Assembly (NCBI GenBank): GCA_963931865.1 | Contig: OZ007509.1 | Span: 18,906,440 to 18,970,439 of the forward strand | Direction of reading: 5' to 3' | Origin: Axinella damicornis | Lineage: Eukaryota > Porifera > Demospongiae > Axinellida > Axinellidae | DNA: 64,000 nt | Shown here: positions 21,428-32,750 of the stretch, one piece after another | Numbering within the stretch: position 1 is the stretch's first letter | How the letters are laid out: each line of letters starts with the position of its first letter | Position numbers and translations under genes: made by a program | Notes under the pieces: generated by a model | Told to the model about the DNA's origin: nothing | Databases searched by the model: none | What the model saw: the letters and a program-made list of their open reading frames with translations, nothing else

Positions 21428-21697
21428 TGTGTGTGTGTGAGTGTGTGTGTGTGTGTGCATGTGAGGGTGTACGTGGTACAGGATACGTATGACTACCGTT
21501 CCCGAACACCACTCAGCGTCTGAAGTTAATCACATGTGTTTTGTACATAATTATTATAATGGTGTGCTATAGCCCTACACACACCTTTCCTGACTCTTGA
21601 ATGATGTGAACTATCTCAGAACTTCCAAATTTCCTGGAGTAGAGTTTCTGCAGCCGCAGAGTCAGCTCAGCCAGAGTGGTCACGTGAGGCTCCTTGT
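19120..21697 (-). CDS. DOCK9/10/11-like RhoGEF, C-terminal exons
   Basis: Six - strand exons join in phase: 21585-21697 (cut by the gap), 21156-21366, 20863-20939, 20161-20274, 19430-19527, about 19120-19268. The product begins KEPHVTTLAELTLRLQKLYS and contains FGSSEIVHIIQESGK, THVEPYFTAEELEERR, TPFTPDGKQHG, RKTILT|TSHWFPYVKKRI, VAIEAMDNKT, LLLQGSISTQ|VNQG and LKEVYRSFMQVCQEAL. This is the end of the DHR-2 GEF domain of DOCK proteins; LYSxKFGS...IQxSGKV favours the DOCK-D (zizimin, DOCK9-11) branch. These proteins load GTP on Cdc42/Rac at membranes. The start and most of the protein (DHR-1 and more) are missing: they would lie in or beyond the N gap. The donor after LLQGSISTQ is GC (CAG|GCAAGA), a GC-AG intron. 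The final exon and stop are not resolved. Confidence 0.85.
19636..19736. mobile_element. Foldback element, 9-bp target duplication
   Basis: 101 bp starting TAGCATCGTTCGCAGGCCTT and ending AAGGCCTGGGAACGAGGCTA. The arms also pair further inward (CCCAGCGTTTACCGCTTGC with GCAAGCAACAAACGCTGGG). It is flanked by an exact 9-bp direct repeat TCAAATGGC (19627-19635 and 19737-19745). It lies inside an intron of the DOCK gene. Confidence 0.85.
20285..20860. repeat. 15-bp purine minisatellite filling a DOCK intron
   Basis: GAGAGGGGAGGGATG and close variants (with GAGGA insertions) are repeated about 35 times. The array occupies almost the whole intron between exons 20161-20274 and 20863-20939. The + strand is nearly all purine with many GGGG/GGG runs, so triplex or G-quadruplex structures are possible. 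Long open frames on either strand here are low-complexity artefacts. Confidence 0.9.
21369..21458. repeat. GT microsatellite abutting a 3' splice site
   Basis: About 40 GT units start two bases outside the acceptor of DOCK exon 21156-21366. On the coding strand the intron ends CACACACAG|GTAACC. Confidence 0.9.
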
Positions 21698-21897
21698 NNN
21701 NNNNNNNNNNNNNNNNNNNNNNNNNNNNNNNNNNNNNNNNNNNNNNNNNNNNNNNNNNNNNNNNNNNNNNNNNNNNNNNNNNNNNNNNNNNNNNNNNNNN
21801 NNNNNNNNNNNNNNNNNNNNNNNNNNNNNNNNNNNNNNNNNNNNNNNNNNNNNNNNNNNNNNNNNNNNNNNNNNNNNNNNNNNNNNNNNNNNNNNNN
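21698..21897. other. Assembly gap (200 N)
   Basis: Exactly 200 N. The left flank is inside a coding exon of the DOCK gene; the right flank is 190 bp past the last visible exon of the SEC14/spectrin gene on the same strand. The round length suggests a placeholder size. Confidence 0.95.
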
Positions 21898-22089
21898 ACT
21901 GTAACCTGGGAAGTAGTTTTCGCTCAACACTCCTTGCCCTTCTCCTTTTTGCCACTCACACTCCACCCCTCTCCCTTTCTTACTCCTTCCTAGTTCTCCT
22001 CCTCCCTCTCCTCCTCTCCTCCCTCCCCCTTACTCCCTTAGTTCTCACTCCTCCCCTCCCCTCCCCCCTCCTCCCTCCCACACACGTAC

Positions 22090-22696
22090 CTTTGCCACAC
22101 CCCTACTGAAGTGGCACATGCGCATCATGTGATCCACCCTCGCCCTGTGCAGCGCCCAAAACACATCAAACTCTTCCTGCTTCTCCTTCAGCTCCTCAAG
22201 CATCCCGTTCAGCAACGACAGCATGGTAATGTGATCCTTCGTTGCCGGGGAGATCTCAAACGTATCCTCCGGCCTCTGTTGCTTCATCTCATCCATGAAT
22301 CGGTCAATGGCCACCTCGGCTTCAGCAATCTTACCAACGATCGTCTCCTTCAGCTTCAAATCTTCTTGCATCAGTTTCTCTGCATCTTTTACGTCTTTCG
22401 GCAACTCACACAAGTCCAGTGCTTGAATCAAGTTCGGCAGTTCTGCTATCACCTTGCCATGCAGCTTGACAATGTGCTCATATTGCTGGGGGATTAAACA
22501 AGAGTGGAACGTTACTGACGGTATTGCACTGTGAGATCTCTTCCTGGTACACCATCAGCAGGTGAGTTCATGCTACTCTGAGTTGGAGCATGCTCGAGGG
22601 TAGGGGACAGCAAGGAAAAGAACTGTTCACCTCATGTCACTTCCATGTGGTGTTAAAGACCTATGTAAGGGCTTCACACATGCACACACACACATG

Positions 22697-22727
<31 letters not shown>

Positions 22728-25700
22728 CCATACCCAACACACACTATGGCATCTCAAACAGTATGTATTTCTGACTTTGAACTCACCAGTCGATTATGGA
22801 CCCAGTGTTCGTGGTTGTAGCAGAGTGTTCCCCCCATCTCAATGAGGACATTAGCTTCGTCTAGCTGCTCCAAGAGAGATTTGTGGTCATACAGGTATGC
22901 TAGCTGTAGAGGGAGGGAGGGAGGGAGGGAGGGAGGGAGGGAGGGAGGGAGGGAGGGAGGGAGGGAGGGAGGGAGGGAGGGAGTATCACAGCTTTACTTT
23001 TTCACAATACGTTTCGTAGAGGACAACTCACGTGCAGATTGCCGGCCTGTTCTGGTGTAACAAGGTGCTTGGGGCGGTTGAAGAAGGACTGCTTCATGAG
23101 GACATAGATCACATGCAGAGGGATGGGAGGATGTTCAGTCTGTAAGGGGGGAGGGGGGCAGGGAGAAGGGAGCATTGTGGTGTGAAGGAGTGCGAGGGGC
23201 AGGTGGGAGAGGAGGAGAGGAGGGAAGGGAAAGAGGATGGGAGGAGGGGGGAGGAGAGAAGGTAAGGGAGGAGGAGACAGAGAAGGTGAGGCAAGGGAGA
23301 GAGGATGGGACTCAGGGGAGAGTAGGGAAGAGAGGAGGTGAGGAACTTACAGCGAGGCTCTCAATGAGCATTTTTGCTGGAATGTGTGTCTTCGAACTTT
23401 GAGCATCTACCAGGAGAGTGACACCCTCTGACACCTGGTCCGGCCTGACGGGAAGGAGAGACACAATCAAACACACAGACACACTCACGCACACACACAC
23501 ACACACTCATGTACACACACACCCACCCACCCACCCACCCACACACACACTCATGTACACACACACACACACACACACACACCTAAAGAGTGTCTTAAAG
23601 TACTGCAGGGTAGTACAAAACTCTTTGTAGCTGTCGGAATCATAGCACTTCAGTCCCACCCCCGGTACGGTCAGTATCAGGTGACGGTCCCCATCCAATC
23701 CACCTGGGGAAGCACAAGGGAGTTGCAGCCTGTGAACCTGGTATGTTACATCACAAAGAATTGCAGGTGGAGAGAACCTGGTATGTCACATGACAAGAAT
23801 TGCAGGTTCAGAAAACCTGGTATGGCACATGACAAGAATTGCAGGTGGAGAGAACCTGGTATGTCACATGACAAGAATTGCAGGTGGAGAGAACCTGGAA
23901 TGTTACTTGCAGGTGGAGAGAATTCCGAAACACTGGTGCTTGTAAACGCCCTCATGCAGCTAGGCTGATGCAGACTAAACATCATTATAGTAGCTCACAC
24001 TGTAGCCGTTGTACGCTGGTTAAATATTCCAACAAAATATTGGCCAACAATCTCCAGTGTGAAGACTGCCAGCACTCGATTCAACTGTTCGAGACACGCC
24101 ATTGGAAGCACTAGGGCATGACGGAGCGTTGTATGGCTAGCCCGAACAGTCCTCGAAAGAACGACCTTTGGCCTTGAGTGCAAACCTCCCACCTTGTAAA
24201 GGACAATGCCTATATAAGGACGTTCATTATGTCCTCAGTGGATGCAAGCAAGGGTCATCCTCTCCCAGGTCTCAGACTGACCGTACTCAGGGCAACAGTG
24301 GGGATGGTCTCGGAACCAGACAATGCCTATTATAAGGACATTCATTATTGATGCAAGCAAGGGTCATCCTCTCCCAGGTCTCAGACTGACAGTACTCAGG
24401 GCAACAGTGGGGACAGTCTCGGAAGCAGACCCTAAGACTATAGAGCAGGTCTTGCAACCAGACCCTCAGATTATAGAGCAGTCTTGGAACCACATCCTAA
24501 GACTATAGAGCAGGTCTTGGAACCAGACCATAAGACTAATGGAGTGGGCGGAAATCACAGAAGACCAGAATTTTGGAGAGGGCAGTTTATATATGTACCT
24601 AGCCACAAGCCATAACCCGGTTGTTTACAACTCCAGTTGGTGAGCAATTGCATGCTCCACTGAAGACCAACGGGCCAAGACCTGGGACATCTGGTCAACC
24701 ATCCGGGGCTGGTTGTGGGGGTTTTGTGTTTCGTCTGCCACTCCTAGTCCATATTTGGAATGCTCGAATGACAATTAGCCTGGTGTTAGGACATGCCAGC
24801 ATGGCTCTGGTACAATGTGCTAATCATCATTTACCATTCAGTCAGGTACATCAATTCAATGATCTGACACGAAGTGCTGTGAGCCAGATACCATACAAGT
24901 ACATGTGTAGCGTCCTAGATTAATCTAGTCTCGTTCCCAGACCTGTCATCCAGCGTGTATCGCTTCCAGTATAACGTGTGACACTAAAAGTGATCCACGC
25001 TGGTCTCAGTGGTCTGGGACCGAGACAACCATAGTTGCTTCCTACCGTCCTGCAAGTCATTTGATTAGGAAGTGACGTATGGGCTCTGAGTATCAACAGC
25101 AGTCACCACAGGGGGCAATACAATAACACTAGCATTGTGGGGTACTCCCATTGTTGGGCAGCACTACCAGGAAATAAACAACTACTTTATATTTACATAC
25201 TTGGTAGAATAGCTTAATTGCTATTGTGTATGCGTGCACACCATGAATACAATTAACTCAGGAACTACATACTGCCAGTCACAGGCACCCCCCAAATATG
25301 GATGTTTCCCAACAGCTGCTGTCATAGTGAATACACCACTGTGCTATATTTAAGCCAAATGTTTGAGCTATGTAGTGCGCTATGTATCTTGGGCTAGGAA
25401 TGAGATACGAGGCTGAGATTTGCACCATTGCGATCAGCATGAATGGAGCTTTCAAATGATGTCTGTTTTGCTGTAGGTTGAATTTTGACCCAAAATCATG
25501 AAGTGCGATTTTGACAAAAATGTGACCGAGACAAAAATCATTTTAAAAGACATCATTTGAAAGCTCTTTTCATGCTGATCACAATGGTGCAAATCCCAGC
25601 TTCGTATCTCATTGCTAGCCCAAGATATCAGGATCTTGCCTAGATGGCTTGGCCTCATTACGTAATGGCTTACGAGTGCAGAGGTCAAACATTCAAAGTC

Positions 25701-26530
25701 TACTGCACCATTCCCTGATCTGCTCTTAGGACATCCTGACTGGCTACATCAGCTAGCTGGGCAACCTTTCCATAAAATATACCAATATCTGAGGAGACGG
25801 TTTGAGACGAGGAAAAGTGCTCACGTGTTACCTGAGAAGTAGACCAGCTGCCTCCGGAGGGTCGTCTGAATGCTCTCTGCTGTCAGGGCCAGCTCTGCGA
25901 AACAGAGAGATTTCATTGGTCATTAATAGTCACATGACGCTGGGTAGGCAAACTATGTGATGAAACCAAAGAAGGTTGAAGGTGTGATAGGAATTCTTAA
26001 AGTGACATTAATATTCCTGTCCTAGGGAGAGAACGTAACCCTATGATTGGCTACAGTAAATCACAGCCAAATATGGTCAAATATTGGACAAACCGTTGCA
26101 TGAGCACAAATACACTGAACCAATAGAGAATTGTGACACCAGCTCGCACAAGAACAATGCTGTGTAGGAGATATGGTCTTGGGGCTTGTAATTAGCCCAC
26201 GGGACAAAACCTGTTACCATGCGGCACATCATGCCTGCCAGGGTTGTCAGCAGCACACATCGTGGATACCATATTATACAGTGAAACCTCTGACAGCGGA
26301 TCGAGACACAATCTAATTGACCTCTCTACAAAGGACGATTCAAGGTCCCAAACAATTGCTTTCCTAACACATTTTGAAACCTCTATGACAACCTCTCTAC
26401 AAAGGACAAAACTCTTGAATTTATATTGGTCCCCGAGCCCTGTAGTGTTGACCCAGTGATGGTGTGCCCCAATTGCCTCCCCCTAGCCTCGGTCCCAGGC
26501 TCTCTCCTCATTCATCGGGGGAGGGGGAGT

Positions 26531-26561
<31 letters not shown>

Positions 26562-29500
26562 GAGAGATCAAGAGCCTAGCACCGAGGCTACACTCAACCA
26601 GCACAATCTCAACATCACAGCAATGAGTGTGTGTGGCTTGGTCCTGCTTGCCCCAAAATACCATGAAGTAAATATTGCCTATGAATACTGAGTTTTTAGT
26701 TGTGTGTACAATACACACTCAAATGCCTAGACAAAACACTCCAGCAGCTGTGGGTCACTCCAGGAGCTTAATATGAGCGTAAGCTCCTGGTCACTCCAAT
26801 CACAGGGGAGTGTGGTGACATTTGAAAGAAGTAGAATCGATAGTGATAATACTCCACAATAGTAATACTCCAGTATATGGTTCAGTATTGTCCAGCATCA
26901 GTCACAAGCACCTCAAAGCTGTCAGTCATTACACCAAAAGTATTCTCAATGCTGAGAGCTAGCGTCGAGGCTGATTAATTTGGAGTGATATCTTGACTCC
27001 GTTGCTGGCCAATCTGACTGCCAGTTACACCACAATGTCCACATGGTCACAGCGGCAAGATCTGCAAGACTCAAGGAACGGCACCTAGTTAGCTCTGAGA
27101 CACTGTACACTCGTTATCCGAGCAATGGGACTATGTTCAGATAATGTTCAGATATGATGATACATGTGATGCACTGCTGTCAGATTACAAGGAGATGCTA
27201 ATAATTTTATGATGTTTAACTCGATCTTTAGTTCATCCACTGAGACCTAGCTCCCCTAAAGATATCTGTATGATACGTACAGTACAATGGCATACTACAT
27301 GGATCTACCATCTCGAGAGCCTCTGTCCTTCGCCACGATGATGACTGAAGCATTAAGTTGAAACATCAGCAAAATGTTTTCCGATCTTAGCATGAACATG
27401 TTAAGTAAGGGTGCATGCTAACCGCGTTCCAGGTCTCCCACGCGGTCTGGGAACGAGGCTTGGGTCTATGGGTACATTTGCCTCTACCAGCAAACACTCT
27501 CAGAGGTCATGACTGATATTTAATGTCAACTGATGCAATTTGATCCATCAAGGTGAGATTCATTAATGCTGTCAGCACCAATCACTGTGAATAACACATC
27601 TGATAACATTGTGTACAACATGCAGAGCCAAGGGACTCCCAAACAGCATTCCATGATTCATGATTCATACTGCAGATGGTAGCCTCGTTCCCAGGCCATC
27701 GCCCAGCTTTTCGTCGCTTGCAGTATGGTAAAGCGACGAAAAGCTTGGCATGGGACTGGGAACGAGGCTAGCAGATGGAACATTAGCAGTGCAGACCACC
27801 CTGGAGTATGTTAGCTTTACTGCCAGCCATAACCGTTTGTGGTAGTGCCAGTCATATCTAAGAGCTGGGAGGAGCGACAATTCTCATAAATATTTGTGGT
27901 CTGGCATCACACACCTACATGTATATTCTGGTGGCCGAGTGGTTAAAGCATTTGACGAAAGGTTGCTCTCCTAGGAGTTGATTGACTCTACTCCGACGCT
28001 AAAAGATGGAACCTGTAGGTGTGTTCTTGAAGACGTTTTCACCTGAAGTAGTTCATATCTATAGCATCCTCTGGAGGGGATGTAAAGCTGTCAGTCCTGG
28101 GGGACTTTGTTCAATAGGCTCTGCCTTCTCCAGGCCCTCATTAGCCACCATCATGGCAATTCCTCAGGGGCAAATAAATCTATAGGCCATACTATTGCTG
28201 ACTGAGTTAGCTTGTACACAAGTTCGACAATAGGACTACGTCATGAAGGTACGTACTACCACCGCAGTATAACAGGAGAGTCATGGACGTCCCACAATGG
28301 GTATGAACACTGAGGGGGTACCTAGGCCACACTCTGTATCAAGTTAGCTTGTACACAAGTTCGACAATGGGACTACGTCATGAAGGTACATACTACCACC
28401 GCAGTATAACAGGAGAGTCGTGGACATCCCACAATGGGTCAGGTTAGTAGGAAAGAGGAGAGTCATGACAATGGGTATGAACGCTGAGGGTGTACGTAGG
28501 CCACACACTGCTGACTGTACTCATACAGGTTAGTAGGAAAGAGGAGAGTCATGGACGTCCCACAATGGGTATGAACGCTGAGGTTGTGTCAGCACTACTA
28601 TTTTGGGCTGCACCAAGTCAGCTCACGGGTGTACATGTATCATACCACAGCGTGTCACACCATTCACCAGTTAAGGCATTTAAATTTCCACATATGGTTT
28701 GGGCAGTTGCACACAAGAGCTACTAGCGGGTACCTCACGCTAGAGTAGGAGCCACAGGGCCATGTGAACACCAAACAAGATCAGGAGTGGGGCCGCGCTG
28801 AGCCATGGGCGGGGTCCCTGAGTCATGTGACTGCCACAATAAGAGTGGGGTCGCTGAACTATTCAGTGGGAGGGGTCACTGAGTCATGTCACTACAATAA
28901 TAAGAGTGGGGTTACTGAGCCATTTAGAGTGGGTGGGGATCCCGTATCGGGTGATGCCATAACATGATCTGTGATGGCACATTAACTACGCTGTCACATG
29001 TACAACGACTCCTGCAGGGGACAGAGCCACTGTCAGTCATCTCACGTAACCATGGCTACAGCCAACACTTCATTCAGATACTCAAGTTTTCATGTTGTAA
29101 GAGAACTAAGTTGTTATTGTGCATGCAGTAAAGAATGCCCAATGGTCCATTCAATGACATTACCCACTTCACATCTCACAATTCTCACTACACATTGTTA
29201 TGTGCCACCCTTGTCATGTGACAACAGCTGCTCTATTCATACACAGGATACACTGCCAGCCATTTGTCAGGGAAGTGTGTAGCAGCTCGTACACATGCTA
29301 CGCTGCCAGCCATTTGTCAGGGAGGTGTGTAACAGCTCGTACACATGCTACGCTGCCAGCCATTTGTCAGGGAAGTGTGTAGCAGCTCGTACACATGCTA
29401 CGCTGCCAGCCATTTGTCAGGGAAGTGTGTAACAGCTCGTACACATGCTGCGACGTCAGCCATTTGTCAGGGAAGTGTGTAACAGCTCGTACACATGCTA

Positions 29501-30953
29501 CGCTGCCAGCCATTTGTCAGGGAAGTGTGTAGCAGCTCGTATACATGCTACGCTGCCAGCCATTTGTCAGGGAAGTGTGTAGCAGCTCGTACACATGCTA
29601 CGCTGCCAGCCATTTGTCAGGGAAGTGTGTAGCAGCTCGTACACATGCTACGCTGCCAGCCATTTGTCAGGGAAGTGTGTAGCAGCTCGTACACACACTA
29701 CACTGCCAGTTCTCAGGCTCAAATCCTGTTCTCCATCGAGTCAGCACTCCACAATTAGGGCTGAAATGTTGCGTACATCATATCAAATTCGTCAGATGCA
29801 CAATATGACAGATCGTACAAACAAAACTCAACATTGAATGTGCCCGTGTGGAGCTCACTCACACTTGTCAAATGACCTTATTGGCAACCCCTTGAAAGCC
29901 ACTTAGACAACCATATTGGATTCACTGTCAGACTATAGCTCATATCTAATATATAGCACAAAGCATTCAACATAATTGCGCTGATCAAAATGTCAGTAAG
30001 CAAGTGCTTTGGAACGCATTCTTCTCATTGCAAATCAGACACACATAACTGTGTGGGTGTACACAACGTATTCCATCAATGAGATCCACCCAAACACACA
30101 CAACTGTCCATCTCCACATGTGGTAGGCCACAGAGAGGCTTCATGAGCTCCACCCAAACACACACAACTGTCCATCTCCACATGTGGTAGGCTTCACCCA
30201 CTTCCACATGGCAAAGTGCAGGGAAATTGTACAGGGAGGGCATTTTATGAGCTTGTGTCCAGGTCAGTACCAGTGACGAGAGGGGACAGGGCTCACCACT
30301 ACCAGTGATGAGAGGGGACAAGGCGCACCACTACCAGTGACGAGAGGGGACAGGGCTCACCACTACCAGTGATGAGAGGGGACAGGGCTCACCACTACCA
30401 GTGATGAGAGGGGACAAGGCTCACCACTACCAGTGACGAGGGGGGACAAGGATCACCACTACCAGCGACGAGAGGGGACAAGGCTCACCACTACCAGTGA
30501 CGAGAGGGGACAGGGCTCACCACTACCAGTGACGAGGGGGGACAAGGATCACCACTACCAGTGACAAGAGGGGACAGGACTCACAACTACCCGTGATGAG
30601 AGGGGACAAGGCTCACCTTCTCCACTTCTCAGAGGCCCTCCATTGGAATGGCTAGTCTCACTATTAGCAACTGCATCCCCCTCAGCAGCAGGCGAACTCA
30701 GTATCTCACTGCTTCTGCTCACTTCAACGGAGGTCGCTCTCGAACTGTCACCAGTAGCGTTCCCATTCCTAGAAGAGTCTCCATTCTTCGAGTCACTCCT
30801 CCTAGAGTCGACAGACCCACTGCTCCCCTTTCGGTCTCTCTTCTTCTTCCGTTCTGGAGATCTTTTACTGCCTTTCTTTCCGGATGCCTCCACCGAGTTA
30901 TCATCAGGGGGAGTTCCTTCCCCTTTGAGCTTCCTCTCCTTCTTGGAAAACAT
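22090..30953 (-). CDS. Dbl/MCF2L-like protein, SEC14 and spectrin-like N-terminal exons
   Basis: Seven - strand exons with GT-AG borders and matching phases: 30617-30953, 25832-25894, 23583-23703, 23351-23444, 23032-23139, 22787-22903, 22090-22485. The ATG at 30953 ([13 protein letters not shown]) is the first in-frame ATG. Exon 1 is a charged, Ser/Lys-rich head. Exons 2-6 form a CRAL-TRIO/SEC14-like module ([67 protein letters not shown]), in the order seen at the N-terminus of Dbl/MCF2L and Trio/Kalirin. Exon 7 is helical and spectrin-repeat-like ([11 protein letters not shown], then [20 protein letters not shown]). The family continues with DH-PH catalytic domains; here the gene is cut by the N gap 190 bp later. 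Intron 1 is 4.7 kb and full of repeats. Confidence 0.8.
22904..22983. repeat. GGGA tandem repeat touching a 3' splice site
   Basis: About 18 units of GGGA on the + strand, so (TCCC)n on the coding strand. The array ends directly at the acceptor CCCTCTACAG of exon 22787-22903, making it an expanded polypyrimidine tract. Confidence 0.9.
23735..23915. repeat. 39-bp minisatellite in intron
   Basis: About five copies of GAATTGCAGGTGGAGAGAAC plus CTGGTATGTCACATGACAA in the intron between exons 25832-25894 and 23583-23703. Each copy contains CAGGT(G/T). Confidence 0.85.
24200..24530. repeat. Direct duplication of about 115 bp
   Basis: The segment from GACAATGCCTAT through GTCATCCTCTCCCAGGTCTC, AGGGCAACAGTGGGGA and GTCTCGGAA occurs twice in tandem (about 24205 and 24322). 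It is followed by shorter copies of CTAAGACTATAGAGCAG. No coding signal. Confidence 0.7.
24926..25027. mobile_element. Foldback element copy
   Basis: Starts TAGTCTCGTTCCCAGACC and ends GGTCTGGGACCGAGACAA, with inner pairing CCAGCGTG and CACGCTGG. Same family as 19636-19736. The flanking duplication is not recognisable, so it is an older copy. Confidence 0.7.
25387..25625. mobile_element. 239-bp palindromic element flanked by TA
   Basis: The left arm TCTTGGGCTAGGAATGAGAT, then ACGAGGCTGAGATTTGCACC, then TTTCAAATGATGTCT is repeated in reverse complement at the right end, giving arms of about 78 bp. It is flanked by TA on both sides, which fits a Tc1/mariner-type foldback MITE. It lies inside intron 1 of the SEC14/spectrin gene. 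Confidence 0.75.
26484..26590. mobile_element. Foldback element with internal poly-G
   Basis: TAGCCTCGGTCCCAGGCTCT and AGAGCCTAGCACCGAGGCTA are inverted ends. The interior is a G homopolymer of about 27 (26534-26560). Confidence 0.6.
27680..27770. mobile_element. Foldback element, 8-bp direct repeat
   Basis: Starts TAGCCTCGTTCCCAGGCC, ends ACTGGGAACGAGGCTA, with inner pairing AGCTTTTCGTCGCTT and AAGCGACGAAAAGCTT. Flanked by GCAGATGG on both sides (27672-27679 and 27771-27778). Confidence 0.85.
27926..28170 (+). mobile_element. tRNA-Ser-derived SINE
   Basis: Begins with a tRNA-Ser/Leu-like A box (GGTGGCCGAGTGGTTAAAGC). The T-arm is deleted, and the same body as the copy at 15392-15675 follows (CTCCTAGGAGTTGATTGACT, GGGGATGTAAAGCTG, TAGGCTCTGCCTTCTCCAGG, CACCATCATGGCAA). 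It lies in intron 1 of the SEC14/spectrin gene. Confidence 0.75.
28200..28590. repeat. Tandem duplications of about 120 bp
   Basis: The block from GTACACAAGTTCGACAAT through GACTACGTCATGAAGGTAC and CAGTATAACAGGAGAGTC to CCCACAATGGGT is present twice. Parts of it (GTTAGTAGGAAAGAGGAGAG, GTCCCACAATGGGTATGAAC) occur a third time. Non-coding. Confidence 0.75.
29250..29705. repeat. 50-bp minisatellite, about nine copies
   Basis: Unit GCTACGCTGCCAGCCATTTG, then TCAGGGAAGTGTGTAGCAGC, then TCGTACACAT, repeated nine times with 0-4 differences per copy, inside intron 1 of the SEC14/spectrin gene. Confidence 0.9.
30245..30616. repeat. 31-bp minisatellite carrying 5' splice-site copies
   Basis: About eleven copies of ACCACTACCAGTGACGAGAG plus GGGACAGGGCTC. 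On the - (coding) strand each unit contains GGTGAGCC, the same donor sequence (G|GTGAGC) that ends exon 1 at 30617. The array starts immediately at that donor and extends into intron 1. Confidence 0.9.
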
Positions 30954-32506
30954 TTTGCTTGAACTGATTACCTTCTCCTCTCCTTCTGATTCACCACCAA
31001 CACCACCACCATTATTGTGGAGGGAATTATGAATCGTACGAAACTGACAAAGTTTTAATATTCCATGCACGGTACGGCCGGCCAGCTATATGCAACGTTT
31101 ACTGTAGTGTAAGCAAGCTGTGTCTCGCAGTTTCAAACACTCACTCAATACACTAACCATCGGACTAGTAGCTTCTTTGTTCCGGCATACAACTTCCGCT
31201 CCATCCGTCCCTCGATCTAATAATCTCACTCAGTCCAATTCCAAAAGTTCCATTCCCATACGTCCTCGAATGACATCGGAAAATTGTTCTACTTAGGATT
31301 CTACTCCCATTCTACTGTCTTCAAATGTAAGCTTACATGTGTAGCTATACGTAGTGAAGAGTGGTCTCCCTTCACTGTCCAGTATTGGTGGTGCCGCATG
31401 GCAATAGGGGTCTCACTGCCAGCTGCCAGTCCTAGCATTAGTGGTGGCCCAGAGCTAGGAGTCTCCCCTGCTATTGCATTAATACATGTTGTGGCCCAGG
31501 GTTTACAGCTAGGGATCACAACTGCTAGGGATACTCACCCGGGAAGGACCATTTGAGATTGCATTCAGTGATTTATTCAGTGCATGGGTATTGATAGCTT
31601 ATCCCAATGTAAAAGTGATGGAGCAAGATACCCGTAATGTTACCATAGTAGCTGCATGTAACTAAATTTAGCATATGTACCCGTCAGCATCACCTGTATG
31701 TGGACCTGTATGTAAACCTACACCATGTGTAGATACAGCTATCCTGTGACAAATTATCTATCTACCTGTGTTCATGTTTGATCATAGGAAACAATTCTCT
31801 ATGTTTGATCATGGGGGGAGTAATATTAGCTATGCTACCCTTGGGGGCTGATTTTAGTAGCATTAATTTAATGCCTGTGTAGAATTTAATACCTTTGCTC
31901 ATGTTTGATCATGGAAACAAATTAATGACAAGCACATCTTATAATGTTACTAAAAGTAAGTGAAGCCCACAGGGTATTACTATAGCACTTCTTCATACCG
32001 GTAGCTAATAATGCGTGTAGAATTTAATGCTGCGTGTTTACTGTTTGTTCGGCATGTCTGAAATTGGAACATTGAAAATTGCTACCATTTTTCACAGGAT
32101 ACTGGTTCAGGTTGCTTGACCGCATAAGTCTATCAACTTATGAAGTTGAACCACCACACACTGCATGATGCTACTCAGTTGGGACATCACTCATTCTACG
32201 ATCAAGAACATGGCACTCAATGAACAGTAAAACGACGTGACTTTGAGTGTGTAAATGGTCCACTGTGCACAACAATGACTACATTTTTTTCTTTATGAAA
32301 TTTCCCCAGTTGGCAGGATTGGGCAGAATCAAACTATACTGTTTATTTGAAGCCCTCTCCTGGGAAGGGAAACCAGAAAACCAGGAGGTATAAGAGCAGC
32401 TGCCTTATTGTTTGCATGCAGGTATTAATTTTAGCAAATTGGGTATAGCTATAGCAGATCTTATTATTTGCAGGTAGCTACTAGCTACCTTATTATTATT
32501 TTGCAG

Positions 32507-32750
32507 GTACAAATTAATACTCCGAATGGCAACCGCTCTGTTGGTGCTATAGCTAGTGCAACTGGTAGGGCAAACTCACTTCCCAGAATACAGAATGAGT
32601 GCGGGCTACTACCATTGGCGCGCCCTAGGCCCCCTCCCTGTGCTAGCTTCTCCTTCACCGTTGTCAGTGACCATCTTGCAGTTCTGTTTGGAGGGTTCCA
32701 ACCAGGAGGACCAGTCAATGACTGCTACCTCGTGAATTTTGAGGCAATGA
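32507..32750 (+). pseudogene. Kelch-repeat gene fragment
   Basis: After an acceptor-like TTTGCAG the frame contains RPRPPPCASFSFTVVSDH, then LAVLFGGFQPGGP and VNDCYLVNFEAM. This is a typical invertebrate kelch blade (LFGG plus a later NDCYxxNF). No GT donor follows FEAM and no neighbouring kelch exon was found, so this is a lone fragment, probably dead. Confidence 0.5.

Noticed and set aside
29250..29705. Regular 50-bp array considered as a CRISPR
   Set aside because: Units are contiguous and lack unique spacers; it is a minisatellite in an intron of an animal gene.
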